A DNA stretch of 64,000 bases from Rhynchopus sp. YZ270_cl-10 (GCA_964035575.1 OZ037856.1:620001-684000), one strand, 5' to 3'; shown: positions 31,777-43,602, numbered from the stretch's first letter. The notes: generated by a model from the sequence alone, not told the origin. Translations and numbers: made by a program.

Positions 31777-34524
31777 TTAATCTTCTCTTTCGTCGTAGTT
31801 TTCAAAATCGAATGCGTTGATTGAGTCAGCTTGACTACGGCAATTTTTATATACGAGGGTATGAAGGTGGTTTAGATGTGCTTCTTGGTGACGACGAAGG
31901 GGTCCGAACGTGGGTGATGATGATGACATATGCTTCTTGTCACAATATAGTTCATCCCGGATTCGTTCAAATTTGACTACATCGCCACAGTGTGCGTGGC
32001 ATTCAAAGAAGGCCAAGCGGACCCTCCGCCACCCCTCTAGCTGCCCTCGATACGACGTTTCGAGCCTCTCTATTGTCCGAGAAATTGCCTGCCTTGTGTG
32101 CTCCTCTTTTTCAACAAAACCCTTCTTCGCGTAATGCTGTAACGCCGCCTCTGTTATCACCTCTGTTGTGTCCAGCTTGCCGTCCGCCTCTGCTCTAGCT
32201 ATGTACGCATCTGCCTCGAGATCGGACCCGCAAACCGAATGAAACCGAATGCACGACGCTTCAAAGTTGACAGCATCCGACTGTGTTGTGTGGGACGCAG
32301 ACAGCGCATCGTCTAGCGTCTGTTCCCCTCGTTGTCTTGCATTGTGTTTGGTGCAAAGTCGCAGAAGAATTGTGTAGTGTGCTAGCGTCGGTTGCACCCC
32401 ATTTATGTCCATCTCTTCAAAAATATCCTTCGCCATATCGAAAGAGTCACGCTCTTCAAGCAGAACGCTTGACTCCAGTGCAGAAAGATAGAAGTGGTGG
32501 CTCTTACGCAGCATCCTGCCGACCATAGGGTATTCAACCACGGCAGTCATCGCCTCTTGCAAGGCATCGGCTCGTTTTGACTGTGCTACGGCACGCAGAT
32601 AGAGCCCCACCGTTCGGTGGTCGATCATGCACCGTGTAGCAGCTGCGTGCGCCAACACCTCGTTGGCAATGACCCAAGGTGAATGCGCCCCATCCTCGGA
32701 ACATTCGACGTCTGCGCACAAAGAAAGGATATCGTGGAGAACGTCTTTAAAGCTGCACCCAATGCTGCCTGATTTGGCTAGTTCCGAGATGGTCGACGCG
32801 GCCTGTAAGGTGACGTTGTGTATTCAAAGAGTTGCCCCTTCAGTTGTATTGTAGCCGTCATTGACATTGCGGTGTCTTAGTGTATTTTTTTCCTCAATCC
32901 AACTATTATATTATCTATTTTGCGATACATCGACCGAGTGTAAAAGGATGTGACGTACTATTGTGTATCTGATATTCTATTGGCACTGTATGTTAAGACA
33001 GTTCGCTATGGTTCTGCCTTTTTCCAGATGTTAGGATCAAATGGAGTTTTGTCGCAAAAAGAAAAAAAAAAATTTCAACAAAAAATCAGGGTTCTAGCTC
33101 AGAAGAAAAAAAAAAAGAAACGGAAAAGGTGGCTCAAAAAAAATTTTCTGCGCTTCGCGCGCAGGGATTACGCAGCTCCCCCAAAAATAAAAAAAGTACG
33201 TATGGATTTTCAACACGTACAATTCTAAGCAAAAACAATTAAAAACCGCGCGCGCTTCGCGCGCGCTCTCCCTGGCAAAGTTGGTTGAGAAGGGCTGTGA
33301 AAGTTCGAAGAACTGGAGAAATCATCAGTCATGGCATCCAAATGTTCCTGGCGAAGCCACGGTACGCAACATTTTTAAAAAATCTTGACATAAAATGGCA
33401 CTTTCATTGGTAACTATGGTCCAGTTCCGTAAACTTTACTTCCATATTTTGCTAAAACGAAAGTTTCTGGCGAAGCCACGGTACGCAACATTTCTAAAAA
33501 TTGCGCTTAAAATTGCCTATTATGTCATGGGAAGGGTGTATTGCAATCTAGCGCCGCAGGCGCACGGTACGCTACTTTTTTCTTTCGCCATGCTGCATGC
33601 TCCTTTTCCGGTAAAATAGAAAATTGTCTCCTACAAATAGAATTCTGTAGGGGGTAGGTGAGAGGTGGGGGCGGAGCCCCACTCCTCACCTACCCCACCC
33701 CAGCCCCAATCCAAAACCCAAATTACCTACGTATGGACACGTATGGACACGTATGGATTCCACCTTTTCAAAAACAATTCACGTATGGATTTCCATACGT
33801 TCCACACGTGGAGCGTAATCCCTGTTCGCGCGGAAAAATTGACCACGCCAAGTAGCTGTTTTTAACAGCAAAGGGGACTGGCTGACGACACTGAGGACCT
33901 CCTTGGCCAACCGGTTTTTTGCACCGTGAAAAAAAACCCAGGGCGGGGGATGGGGAGGGCAAATCCCAAAAAAAAAAAAAAAATAAACGGAAAAGACGGG
34001 CCACCTTTTCCGTTCTACTGAGCTAGGACCCTGAAAAAATGAGATAAAAAAAAACCCCTCGTACACACCTCCGCGTGTCCATAGCTCTTCGCCAGCCTGA
34101 GGTACTGCTTGACCAGCTCCGGGGTCGGCCCATGCCGTCGTGGGAGCAGCTTCAGGAAGAAGTCTTGCAGTTCGCGGAAACCATCACCACCCTCCCCTTC
34201 CCTTTCCCCCCCTTCCCGCTCCTCCCATGGAGCATCCAGATCTAAGGCGTGGTTGACGAGAAGCTGGGCACGGGAGGTGTCGGTTAGTGCAACCTGTCGG
34301 GTGCGGAGGTCTTGAAGCATGTGTATTGCGGAGGGGCGTTCGAGGGCGTCGAAGAGAGCGTCCATGGAGAGCGGGCTTTGGCAGCTGTTTTGGAAGGAGA
34401 CGATCGCCTCGGCATAGCTGTGGTGTGATGCGGTAGCTGCCCCTCCGATCCCATGCGCATCCCGCATCTGCCGCAACACCCTCCTCCGTATCAACACAAC
34501 CGGCTTCACAACATGCAGCATCAT
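31777..34524 (-). CDS. pentatricopeptide-repeat-like protein (2 exons)
   Basis: Exon 1 is 34524-34069 and exon 2 is 32802-31777. They join in phase 0 (GAG|GTGTGT ... TTACAG|GCC) to give 493 residues. The clearest PPR motif is MAKDIFEEMDINGVQPTLAH followed by YTILLRLC, with other helical pairs (TPELVKQYLRLAKSYGHAE; FFECHAHCGDVVKFERIRDE). PPR proteins bind organellar RNA in a sequence-specific way, so a mitochondrial RNA-processing role is likely. The N-terminus MMLHVVKPVVLIRRRVLRQM is a plausible mitochondrial presequence: basic, amphipathic and lacking acids. The 1266-bp intron contains a hAT-like element. The exon junction is inferred from phase and motif continuity. Confidence 0.8.
33087..34033. 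mobile_element. hAT-like non-autonomous element in the PPR intron
   Basis: Ends CAGGGTTCTAGCTCAG and (complement) CAGGGTCCTAGCTCAG form inverted repeats that continue into AACGGAAAAGGTGGC. AAAAAAT lies on both sides (33080-33086 and 34034-34040), a possible 7-bp target duplication in low-complexity sequence. Inside are a repeat GGCGAAGCCACGGTACGCAA (twice, near 33351 and 33469), several CACGTATGGA units and GCGCTTCGCGCGC palindromes. No protein is encoded. Confidence 0.75.
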
Positions 34525-34653
34525 ATTTCAGACCCCCCCGCCCCCCCTCCGTCCTCAAGAGAGAGGAATTGCAGAGGGGTGTGGAGGTGTGTGGAGGGGA
34601 ATGGGGGCAGGGCAAAGTTCCCGCTTTTCTGACAAGGGGTGAGAAAAAGAGAA

Positions 34654-34692
34654 GTTGAAAAGAGCAAATACCTCACCGTACACTGGCGGGCA
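34654..34692 (+). repeat. family B short repeat, diverged
   Basis: GTTGAAAAGAGCAAATACCT followed by CACCGTACACTGGCGGGC. Confidence 0.6.
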
Positions 34693-35374
34693 GGTTGTAT
34701 GCAGGTACATAATTATTGTCCCAACCAGAGAGGGAGGGAGGGGGGGTACCTTACCACTTCATCGTCGAAGCACCCAACACTGTAGGGCAGATCAAGCGGG
34801 TGCTGGCATGAACATTAACACCATAATAAACATACTGAGCATGTCCTCCCCCCCTCCGTGTGTGCCCAGTACGTGTACCTTACAGTATTGGCTATGAGGG
34901 TGAACCTGACGGCGAACCTTTTTGATTTGAACAGCCGACAACGCCAACAGGAAACACTGCACGTAAGGTAGCGACACATAATAAATTATACACAGCAATA
35001 TAAGGAAAAGGAGTGGTTTGGTTAAAAAAAACTTTGCTAAAATAAAAAAGGAAATTAGTTGGGTCTCTAGGCTAAAGAAAGGGTACCTTTTTTTTCTATG
35101 CTTTTCTTTTGTGTTGGATAATGAAGGGAGGGGTGGGGTGGACGGGTTTTTTTTCCCTCCAAAAAATATTTTTTTTTTAAAAAATCGCTTTCTTCATTTT
35201 CCCCATTGCACTCCAATATCTTTTCCCCCCCACTCGTATGGGGGGTATATTCGATTATCATCGGAGCTAATTTTCAAATGGTGGTGTTCCGGAGGGGGCC
35301 TATATTGACATGTCCTTGACAGGTCCTTGATAGTTGTTCCGTAACACCAAATGGGGTGGGGAAAAAAAAATATG

Positions 35375-35445
35375 GGGTCGACAATCGCCTGAGAGCCCAC
35401 CTTGGTGGGTAACTAGGGTTTGTGCTCAATTCCTCCCCCTCGGGC
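35375..35445 (+). repeat. family C repeat
   Basis: GGGGTCGACAATCGCCTGAG, then CTAGGGTTTGTGCTCAAT. Shares the TCGACAATCGCCT and CTGTRCTCAAT landmarks of the family. Confidence 0.6.
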
Positions 35446-35654
35446 GAAAGAGGATTTTTTTTTATTTTGATAAAATAGCAAACTATCAGGGCTGTGACAT
35501 ATTAAGAAAGGAGGCTTGACGTAAATGAACTGATGGTGATGGGGGAGAGAGGCGTTTCATTTAAGCGTCAAGGTGAATAGGGGCGGGTTGCACTATACAA
35601 AATCTGCTTCAAAAAAAAACAACAACAAAAGATAGCATTGCCTTTATTGCGTTC

Positions 35655-35804
35655 CTGGGGTGTTCCGGGGTGTGGAATTTTGGCAATCTTCATTTCAATT
35701 CACAACTCTTCACAACTTTTCACAACTCTTCACAAAAAAGTGTGTGTGAAGAGTTGTGAAAAGTTGTGAAGATTGCCAAAATTCCATACCCCGGAACACC
35801 CCAG
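35655..35804. mobile_element. foldback MITE with TTC duplication
   Basis: Arms of about 37 bases begin CTGGGGTGTTCCGGGGTGTG (one mismatch between arms) and continue with further complementary CACAACTCTTCACAA sequence, so nearly all 150 bases can fold. TTC flanks both ends (35652-35654 and 35805-35807). Confidence 0.8.
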
Positions 35805-36648
35805 TTCCTATCTTATATTTAAAAAAGGGGTGGAAAAAAAACGGACGCTGCAAATACGGCTCGACGCAGTCATACACTTTGAAGAAAAAAAAAAAGTAAA
35901 AAAAAAAACAAAAAAAAAAAAAAACGAGAGGGGAACCGGAAAATGCTGTGCAAATGCACTACAACATGGCCCAAACCGCGGTACAGGTCATCGCCTCTAT
36001 ATAAAAAAGAACTTCAGTTTTTGTTTTTTTTTTTTTGTATGCGCATGACATAATGATTAAGATATTATTTTCAATCGAAAGATGGAGTTTTCCACATGAC
36101 ATAAAAAAACACACACACACACAAAATATGCGCATAACACAATTTTGCGCATTCTGTAGCTATGCCTCACCCACCCGAGAAAAGAGTTTTTCTCATAAAA
36201 CTTGAAGGTGATATTTTGTCCAGATTTTGTTCTTTACAGTGTCCTTCTCAGGTGGAGACACAGACCTGACCTCTCTACTTTCTTCTCTGATAAAGAATCC
36301 ATAAAGAGAGTGAGATTGAGGAAAAGGGATAGACTGATGACACCGAACATCCCTTTTCAAAATTTCTCTTTTTTTTGGATTTTTTTTTTGATAGTTTTAT
36401 TAGAGCACAATTGTCCGCAACAGCTTCCCTTACAAATTTTTTTCCCCCACTAATTTTACTATTAGTGGCAAGGATGTGATAAACCCATCCCACGTTCTTT
36501 TCTTTTCGTGACAGGGTTACTCGGGAACGCTGACTCTATGAAAAAAAAAATTAGAAAAAAATGGGAGGTAATATATTGAGAGCAAACGCCTCAAAAATTT
36601 TTAACCTTCTCGCGGTATAGCAAGACGCACGAACTAGATTTCTTTTTT

Positions 36649-36745
36649 GTTGTATCGACAATCACCTACCGAGGTAGGATCTGTACACAATGTCGCCCTA
36701 AGGCTTTGTACTTAATCGGTATGGACGGAGGCCATCCTCAACCTT
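36649..36745 (+). repeat. family C repeat, best copy
   Basis: GTTGTATCGACAATCACC, an internal CCTACCGAGGTAGG hairpin, CTGTACACAATGTCGCCC, then a tail with GGCCATCCTCAACC. Confidence 0.75.
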
Positions 36746-36760
36746 TTTCTTTTCTTTTTT

Positions 36761-36815
36761 TTGATAAATTGTTGGATTAGTGCAGTTGCCTCAGTTGCAA
36801 TCTCCACTTTTTTTC
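36761..36815 (+). repeat. family F short repeat
   Basis: TTGATAAATTGTTGGATTAG then TGCAGTTGCC and GCAATCTCCACTTTTT. Preceded by a T run, as in the other three copies. Confidence 0.75.
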
Positions 36816-37000
36816 TTATTGCTGAGGTCAAAACAACGAGGTAGATTGAAACACGGAAATAGCATCATAGTAGTTCTGTGAACGGCTGCCACATCCCCTC
36901 ACCGCCGAAGCACCGTGATCAGTCACAGTCCGTCACCCGAAAAGGAGAGAGACGTCAGGGACAAAGTGTAGGGGGAGAACAGGCACATCATCATGACCAT

Positions 37001-37035
<35 letters not shown>

Positions 37036-37298
37036 GTCTAATACACATTGAGGGGAAAAAAGACAAAAAAATAGTTTCTGTCGTATTTTCAAAACTACCA
37101 AAAAACACACAAATTAGTACCTTTTTTACTGAGACACAACCACTTTGTAGAAAAACCTCCATCAGGGATGGGCGAGAAAAAATGGAGGGGGGCATAGTTG
37201 GGCGGGGGAATGGGTTGTGGATTACCGTTCTCTCTCGATTTGGTGGGCATTAGACTGTGCAATGTGAGGAGGGTAAACCGAGAGAGAAAAGGTTACAA

Positions 37299-37331
37299 GG
37301 TGAACCTAAGCCTCTCTGGGTTTAGTCAAAT
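37299..37331 (+). repeat. family A short repeat
   Basis: GGTGAACCTAAGCCTCTCTG ... TTTAGTCAAAT. Confidence 0.65.
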
Positions 37332-37453
37332 CCTTCATCACCATTTGAGCGCCGTCGAAACGGTGTCGTAACGTTACGGTTCCCACCTGGCTTTGCACAA
37401 AAAATACACAGGATTGTCAGGGATAATGTCATTTCCCCAAAACCCCAAATCAC

Positions 37454-37558
37454 GGATACTGCCAGATCTGGTAAGATCTGGAAACCATATTTCACATCTG
37501 GAAAACGAGCCAGATCTGGGATATTGGCCCCCATATCTGGCCAGATCTGGCAGTATCC
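37454..37558. mobile_element. inverted-repeat element with AGATCTGG units
   Basis: GGATACTGCCAGATCTGG at the left is mirrored exactly by CCAGATCTGGCAGTATCC at the right. The interior repeats (C)AGATCTGG. No clear target duplication. Confidence 0.6.
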
Positions 37559-38342
37559 ATGTCAAATGAGATTGTCCCAAAAATATTTGGTAAATCTAAT
37601 TCAAAGCCCCCTGTGTGGTGTATAGCCAGTCGAGGAAATAATCACCTTAAAAACCCTCCATCGCCTCTTCCCTTAAATTGAAGGTTTCAGTGTCTTACGC
37701 GCACGAAGGCAAAAAAAAAAAAGAGGGAGAAATTGGAAAGAAAAATGTGAAAAAAAAAAAAAAGATGCACGCAGTGCATCTTGATGGAGAACGCTGGAAT
37801 AAAAGAGGGGATTTTTTTTTTTTTTTTTTTGGTAAGGCCCCCAAGCCTCTGCTTGGTAACCTGAAAGAAGCCTATTACTGTAGAAGCACCTTCGATCTAC
37901 AAGAAGAAAAAAAATAGAAAAACAAGGTTTTTTGGGGAAGAGGAGGGGTCGGATAGGAAGAGAGAGAGAGAGAGAGGGGTTTTTCGACAACGTGCCAGAC
38001 AATGTAGGACGGCGACGTGATGGGGGGAGGTAAGAAATTTTTTTAAAAAAAGGGGAGGGGTAAAAAAAGGGGGGGGGGGGGGGGGAAGAACTGAGGTTCG
38101 AACGAACACTACGACTGCCGACACAGGAACGGGTTTCTCAGCGGGAGGAGGAGGAGGAGGAAGAAGGAAGGAAGGAAACCGTAAAAAGAATGAATGAAAA
38201 TCTCACGGGAGAGAAAGCACTTTTTTCACAATACAAAGAGGAAAAAAAAATTATAGAAAAAATGGCCAAATAAAAATGGCCCGTGGTGGTGGGGGTAGTT
38301 TCGTTAAAACGTCCGCACAACAAATAAAGAAAAAGTTTTTAA

Positions 38343-38375
38343 GATGAACCTAAGCCTCTCGTACTTCGTCACCTT
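38343..38375 (+). repeat. family A short repeat
   Basis: GATGAACCTAAGCCTCTCGT ... CTTCGTCACCTT, close to consensus. Confidence 0.75.
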
Positions 38376-38439
38376 TCAACACAACACAACACAAAAACAC
38401 ACTTCGAATCGATTAAGGGGAGTGACAAAAAAAAAAAAG

Positions 38440-38478
38440 GTTGACTTGAAATACAAAGCCCTCTCGTGACAGTGTACC
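38440..38478 (+). repeat. family E short repeat, 5' part only
   Basis: GTTGACTTGAAATACAAAGC then CCTCTCGTGACAGTGTACCC. Confidence 0.7.
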
Positions 38479-38610
38479 CAAGCGAGGAGGGGAAAAAATG
38501 GGGTTTTTTTTCAGGGGGTGGTGTCATTGCATAGAAATTCTTACAACAAATCCATTTGTTTTCGACATTTTTTTTAAAACCCCGTACTGTTGACCAATTG
38601 TTTGCTTTTT

Positions 38611-38705
38611 GTAGTTTCGACAATCACCTGTCCGAGGACGGGTTCTGTACACAAAGTCGCCCGAAGGCTAATGAATTTCAAAGGTATAGATGCAGATCAT
38701 CCTCC
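38611..38705 (+). repeat. family C repeat
   Basis: TTTCGACAATCACCTGTCCG, CTGTACACAAAGTCGCCCG, then GCAGATCATCCTCCC. Confidence 0.7.
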
Positions 38706-39066
38706 CTTTTTTTCTCGGTGACATAACCCCAAAAATGACTTTCCGCCCGGTTTTTTTTTACTTTTTGAGGTAATTATTGGATATTATTGATACCCAATGA
38801 TTTTCTCAACAACTCTTGTTTTAGGGCTGAACCAATATCATTTTGGGGCCGGTTTTAGGGTCTGGGAAACTTGGGAAAAACACGAAACGCCGACAAGATC
38901 ACCCAACCAAGTGGAAATTCTACCATACAGTTCAGTACGCACAATACTGGTACCAAAAACAAAAAAAAATGTGGGGATCCACTGCTGCCCAAGAATTTTC
39001 CCCAATATAGTTGACGATGCGGATCCGATAGAACGATCCGTATGCGTTACCTACAGGGGTTTTTTT

Positions 39067-39155
39067 GTTGTGTCGACAATAGCCGAGTAATCCCACCAGG
39101 TGGGAGAATTCGGGGCTGTACTCAATGATGGCCGAAGCCTTTGTACTACGGAAGG
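39067..39155 (+). repeat. family C repeat
   Basis: GTTGTGTCGACAATAGCCGA, an internal CCCACCAGGTGGGA stem, then CTGTACTCAATGATGGCCGA. Confidence 0.7.
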
Positions 39156-39603
39156 GTTTTTTTTTGAATTTTGTAATGAGTATAGAAAAAAACATTGCTC
39201 GCGACACACGAAAACAAAAAGAGGGGGGGGTCGGAATCAAAACACAGTAATGACTCCGTGATACATTGTCAAATGGTCAACAAACATTATTTTTCTTTTT
39301 TTTCGTTTTTGTATTTTGGTTTTTTCCGTGCACTGTCTTCCAGAGGCACGACTCTCAAATGGTCAACAAAAAGAGGAAATTATTGTTGGGCAAGGGGGGC
39401 CGTATGCTCTATTATCGTACACCAGACTTTTTGTTTCATTTCTTTTTGGTCACTTTAAAAAAAAAACAGATTACGTATGGTGGGAAGGGTTGGGAAGAGG
39501 CATCATGCACAATGCCATGATGGCATTCGATCGAGCCTGTCAAAAGGGGCTGATGGGTTTGAAAGTTTGTTTTTTATTTTGTTTTCAAAAAAAAATGGGA
39601 GGG

Positions 39604-39648
39604 AAAGTGCAAAACGCCTCACCGTTCATCGGCGGACGCAGGCACTGG
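39604..39648 (+). repeat. family B short repeat
   Basis: AAAGTGCAAAACGCCTCACC then the CGGCGGACGCAGGCACTGG block. Confidence 0.7.
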
Positions 39649-39888
39649 AGGGAGGGGGGAAAAAAAAAACAAAAATAGAGTGAGGGAGATAGACCGTGGA
39701 TATTGCACAGGCAACGACACTATTTCAACATCTTTTCAAAAAGAAGGGGGGAAAAAAATCGGGCACTAAGAAGATGGTATCTGGACTCCTTGATACCAAC
39801 TGCTCTGGACCTACTCTACTAAATGGGGATGGTGTGACTGTTTACCTTTTCTGATGTACTTATTTTTCTTTTTTGTATGGATTAGCGT

Positions 39889-40107
39889 CAAGGAAATAGC
39901 TTGATTTTCCCCCAAAAACAGGAATTATGCGGGGTGGGAAATCTCCTCGTTGAAAGCGATCACAGAGTGGAGAGGCGAAGAATCAATTTGTGAGATCTGG
40001 GGGGATCGGGGGATGTGGCCCCCCAAAAAGTCCCCTTTTTCTTCCTCCCCTCTCCAAAATCCAGAATTATGTGACGCATAAGTTCGCCTAGGGTAGCTAT
40101 TTCCTTG
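39889..40107. mobile_element. hAT-like MITE with 8-bp target duplication
   Basis: Terminal inverted repeats CAAGGAAATAGCT and AGCTATTTCCTTG are exact. ATTAGCGT immediately precedes (39881-39888) and follows (40108-40115) the element, a perfect 8-bp duplication as made by hAT transposases. The 219-bp interior is non-coding and includes a further near-repeat (GGAATTATGCG / AGAATTATGTG). Confidence 0.88.
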
Positions 40108-40382
40108 ATTAGCGTGGACATCCGACTGATTCGGACTTCTTTATAGGGGTATGTGACAGTGTTTGCAACAGCAGCGCATTATAGTGAACAAAAGAAACGT
40201 AAATTTTGTTAAATGTGCAGACATTTCGTGGACAATGCCAAAAAAAACAGAAAACAAAAAAAATGCTAAATAAGGACGCTCCAAAACCAAACTTCGTGGT
40301 GGAGTGGTTTTACCTTACCTTGGGAATGTATACTTGCTTTGCGGTACTTGATTTTGAAGAAGAAAAAAAAAAAGAAAGTGAC

Positions 40383-40460
40383 GTTGATAGTGCAAACGCC
40401 TCACTAGGACGCAAGCACAGACGCTCCGTGGGCCTGTCGAACCCCGGAAAGAAAAGCTTT
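40383..40460 (+). repeat. family B repeat with T-arm-like tail
   Basis: GTTGATAGTGCAAACGCCTC, later GCCTGTCGAACCCCGGAAAG. A family A copy follows at 40476-40503. Confidence 0.65.
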
Positions 40461-40475
40461 GAAGAAAAGTTGCAC

Positions 40476-40503
40476 GATGAATCTAAGCCTGCTTAGTCAC
40501 CTT
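40476..40503 (+). repeat. family A short repeat
   Basis: GATGAATCTAAGCCTGCTTA then GTCACCTT: a compact copy with a very short loop, making a strong hairpin. Confidence 0.7.
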
Positions 40504-41677
40504 CGTCACCAAAACACACACACACAGATGAGGAGAAACAGAACGGGGGGGAAGGGCGTCTACAAAGAGGGTTACAAGGAAGGGTTTCCGATGAGGGAGG
40601 GGGGTTTGAAAGGTTGTTTGTTTGTTTTTTTTTGTTTTTTTGTTTTTTTGAAAACTTGGTTGTTTTAGTGTAGACACCCGAAGATGAACTCCACTATTTT
40701 TTTTTTTGTTTTTATTTTTGCTACTCTGTTTGTTTTGTGTTGTATTTCACTGTAGTAACTTTGATAAAAACGATGAGGGAGGGGGGTTATTTTCGTGTGG
40801 CTGTGGTTATCCTAAATATCCTGAAGAACCAGGGGAAGGAGGTAAAAAAAAAGTTTGAGGGATTATTCAACTACGGGCTCATCAAAAAAAAAAGTGGAAA
40901 ATGCAAAACACTCCCTGAACAGCATCAATTCTCCCGAGATGAGGAGAAACATTGCTATGAACCTATCAGTAGTTAATCACCTAAGGTTTGGCCTAAAGCC
41001 TTTTGATTTTTTTTGTACCACACAAAGGAGCGTTTTCACTAAAATTTGTTGTCCCAACAATCTCTCTGGTTTTGTACAAAAAAAAAAAAACATTGCTCAA
41101 AAATGTGCTATTTTCTTACAACTTTCCCTTCTTTTTCCAATGCATTTCATCGACTTTTCCTGAAGCAAACCCTGCACTTCTCAGTGTATGACACGCTGAC
41201 AGCACAGGGTACATAATAAGGAACCGTTTCTTAAGGATCCCAAGGAAGATAGTGACGAATCACAATGAACACAAAAGGAGCAGATTTGTCCTTTATCTGT
41301 ATCTGCATCTCCTTGCGAAATGAAAGGTTTTTTTTTTTTTTTGAGCTGTTGGGGTCAACCTAGGACTTTTTAATGAAGTTTTTGTGCAAACACCTCTGGG
41401 ACGCACACAACAAAAGAAAACACAGTGGTATCAATACAAAAAAGAAATAAACAAAGCGCTCCTGCCTACACCCTGGGAAAAAGACTCACATCACAAGCCT
41501 TAAAGGGAAGGCAGGGATAGTACATACTTCGGTACCTCTAAGTGAGGGATGGGGAAGGTTAACAGGGGTTTTTTGGGGGACTGGGGGGAATCAGGGTTTC
41601 CGCCAAGGGTACCGGAGGGGAGGGGGGGCTGAAACCCTGGGAATTTTAAAAAAATAGTAGGGTCGGTAGAGTTGTTT

Positions 41678-41745
41678 CATTGATTTTGCACAATTATCCT
41701 GTTTGAGGGATGATTGGCGACCGTACCGACTATGTCTCCTTAGCA
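41678..41745 (+). repeat. family D short repeat
   Basis: Related to 1794-1860: ACAATTATCCTGTTTGAG then GGATGATTGGCGACCG. Confidence 0.6.
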
Positions 41746-42004
41746 AATTTCGTAGGAATAAAATTAAGAAGAAAAAAAAACTGAAAACACGCAAAACCGG
41801 TGTTCCAGTCTTGAGTTGGGATGGGGTGGGAGGATGTTCCCAATTAACGACAGTAGAGAAAAAAAAAAGGGGGGGTTCGAACAGTATAAACACATCATAC
41901 TACCCAACCTTTAGAAGGAAAAAAAATATTGTTTTTTTGTATGTCACAAAAATAAGTCTCCCAAAAAAATAACGAACGTCAATGAGGCTCGTTTTTCCTT
42001 TTTT

Positions 42005-42120
42005 GTTGTGTCGACAATCGCCTAAGAACCCACTTAAGGCTAATAGGGGTCTGTACTCAATGTTGGCCGAAGCCTTTTTGTACTACGGAAGGTATAGACG
42101 TCATCCGTCCTGAACCCTTG
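42005..42120 (+). repeat. family C repeat, long copy
   Basis: GTTGTGTCGACAATCGCCTA, CTGTACTCAATGTTGGCCGA, then GGTATAGACGTCATCCGTCC and GAACCC. Confidence 0.75.
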
Positions 42121-43329
42121 AGAGCAGCTTTTATTCAAAATTCTTCCTCGGGGTAGTCTTACATGAGTGCTGGACACCCTGGTATTACTTACCCTTTAGT
42201 TTAATAATCCTAAGAAAGGGAGAGGGGGAAACACGCGGATGGGGTTTTTTTTTTTCCTTTTTTTGCAAATGGGGGTCAGACTTCGCACCCTGGTTTGCCT
42301 TTATGTGAGTCCCCAGCCTCTCGGCTGAGTGGGGGTGTGGAGGTGAACGGATGAAATGGGCGAATGAAACCAAACCGTACTAAAAAACCAAACACGAGAA
42401 GGAAAAAAGAGAATAAAATGAGACTTGAAAGGGGGTGTCTGAAGAAGGGGATAATTCGCACTTCTTGCGCACTTCTGCGCACTTCTTGCGTCCCCCCTAT
42501 TCAACCACACCAAATTTCGAGGGCTGATTCGAACTTCTTATGCATTTTGTGTACCCTCCCATTTAGCCACATCATGAAGATACAATAGTGTACCCTAAGC
42601 CTCTCAGAACAGATGAACCTACTCTCTGCTCTTATGTCACCCAAAAAAAAAGGGGGCAAAAAAAAACAACAGAAAGTAACCTACCAAAAAAAAATGGAGA
42701 GGGACAGTGCAATGTATTGGATCCTGCTGTGTACAGTAATCCCTTCTTCTCTTACTCCAATGCAGGATGTGTTGTTGGAAGGCGTTTTGCAGAAAATACA
42801 AAGATTTTTTTGTCCCACGATGCTATGCTATGAGAGAGATACAAACCAAACAGATCAAAAAAAAAAAAAAAAAAAAAAAAAAAAACGTAGGTAAAAACCA
42901 AAACGCAGTACACTTTCTCTTCTGTGACCTTCTTGATTGCAGAGTTCACTTTTTTTTTGGAGGGGATTTCTTACACTTTTTGTGTCATCAAAAATGATGA
43001 ACGAAAAAGGGGGGGAAAAGCGGGGGAGAAAAAAAGAGAAAAAAAGCACCGTAGAAACGAGTGAAATCAGAACGCAAAACGAACCGATAAAAAAAAAAAA
43101 AAAAACTGAATTCCTTGAAGGGGTCTGAGCATACTGCCCATGGGGTTTTGTGAGGGATGGGGGAGACTAGCTTTTCAGGTTTTCAAGTGGGGGAAAAGGG
43201 GGGTGAAAAGGGATGTGTGCAAAAAAAAATTGTCAGTATTTTCGCCTTTTGTTTTTGTTTTGTTTTGTGTATCGGCTGTTTCTTTGCAGGTTTTCAAAAC
43301 AAACAAAAAGGGTATGAAAAGTAAAAAAA

Positions 43330-43431
43330 ATTGACTTGAAATACAACAGCACGGAGGTGACAGTGTACCTTTACATGACCGGGTAGACCCGAATCATGCA
43401 GTCCTACATTCATTTCGTGGTTTGCATCTGA
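43330..43431 (+). repeat. family E repeat, full copy
   Basis: TTGACTTGAAATACAACAGC, GTGACAGTGTACC, ATGACCGGGTAGACCCGAAT, CATGCAGTCCTACATTC, TTTCGTGGTTTGCATCTG. Confidence 0.75.
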
Positions 43432-43575
43432 TATTAAAAAAAAACAGACATCATGCGTAATCTTTTAGCACAAAACAGTGCTCAAATAAAACTACATTAC
43501 TAGATGAGGGGAAGTTTTTGCGCACCTCGTTTAGTAAGCAAAAACCAAAAGAAAAGAGAAGATTTTTCCTTGTAA

Positions 43576-43602
43576 GATGATCCTAAGCCGGCTTAGTCAC
43601 CT
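43576..43602 (+). repeat. family A short repeat
   Basis: GATGATCCTAAGCCGGCTTA then GTCACCT. The loop is reduced, so CTAAGCCGGCTTAG is a perfect palindrome. Confidence 0.75.

Noticed and set aside
38069-38086. Poly-G runs here and near 52899 and 60917 as functional G-quadruplex sites
   Set aside because: Single uninterrupted homopolymers within purine-rich spacers; they may be real or sequencing artefacts and show no conserved context.
41860-41890. Possible tRNA T-arm (GGTTCGAAC)
   Set aside because: No acceptor stem, D-arm or anticodon arm around it. I found no complete tRNA, rRNA or spliced-leader RNA gene in the window.
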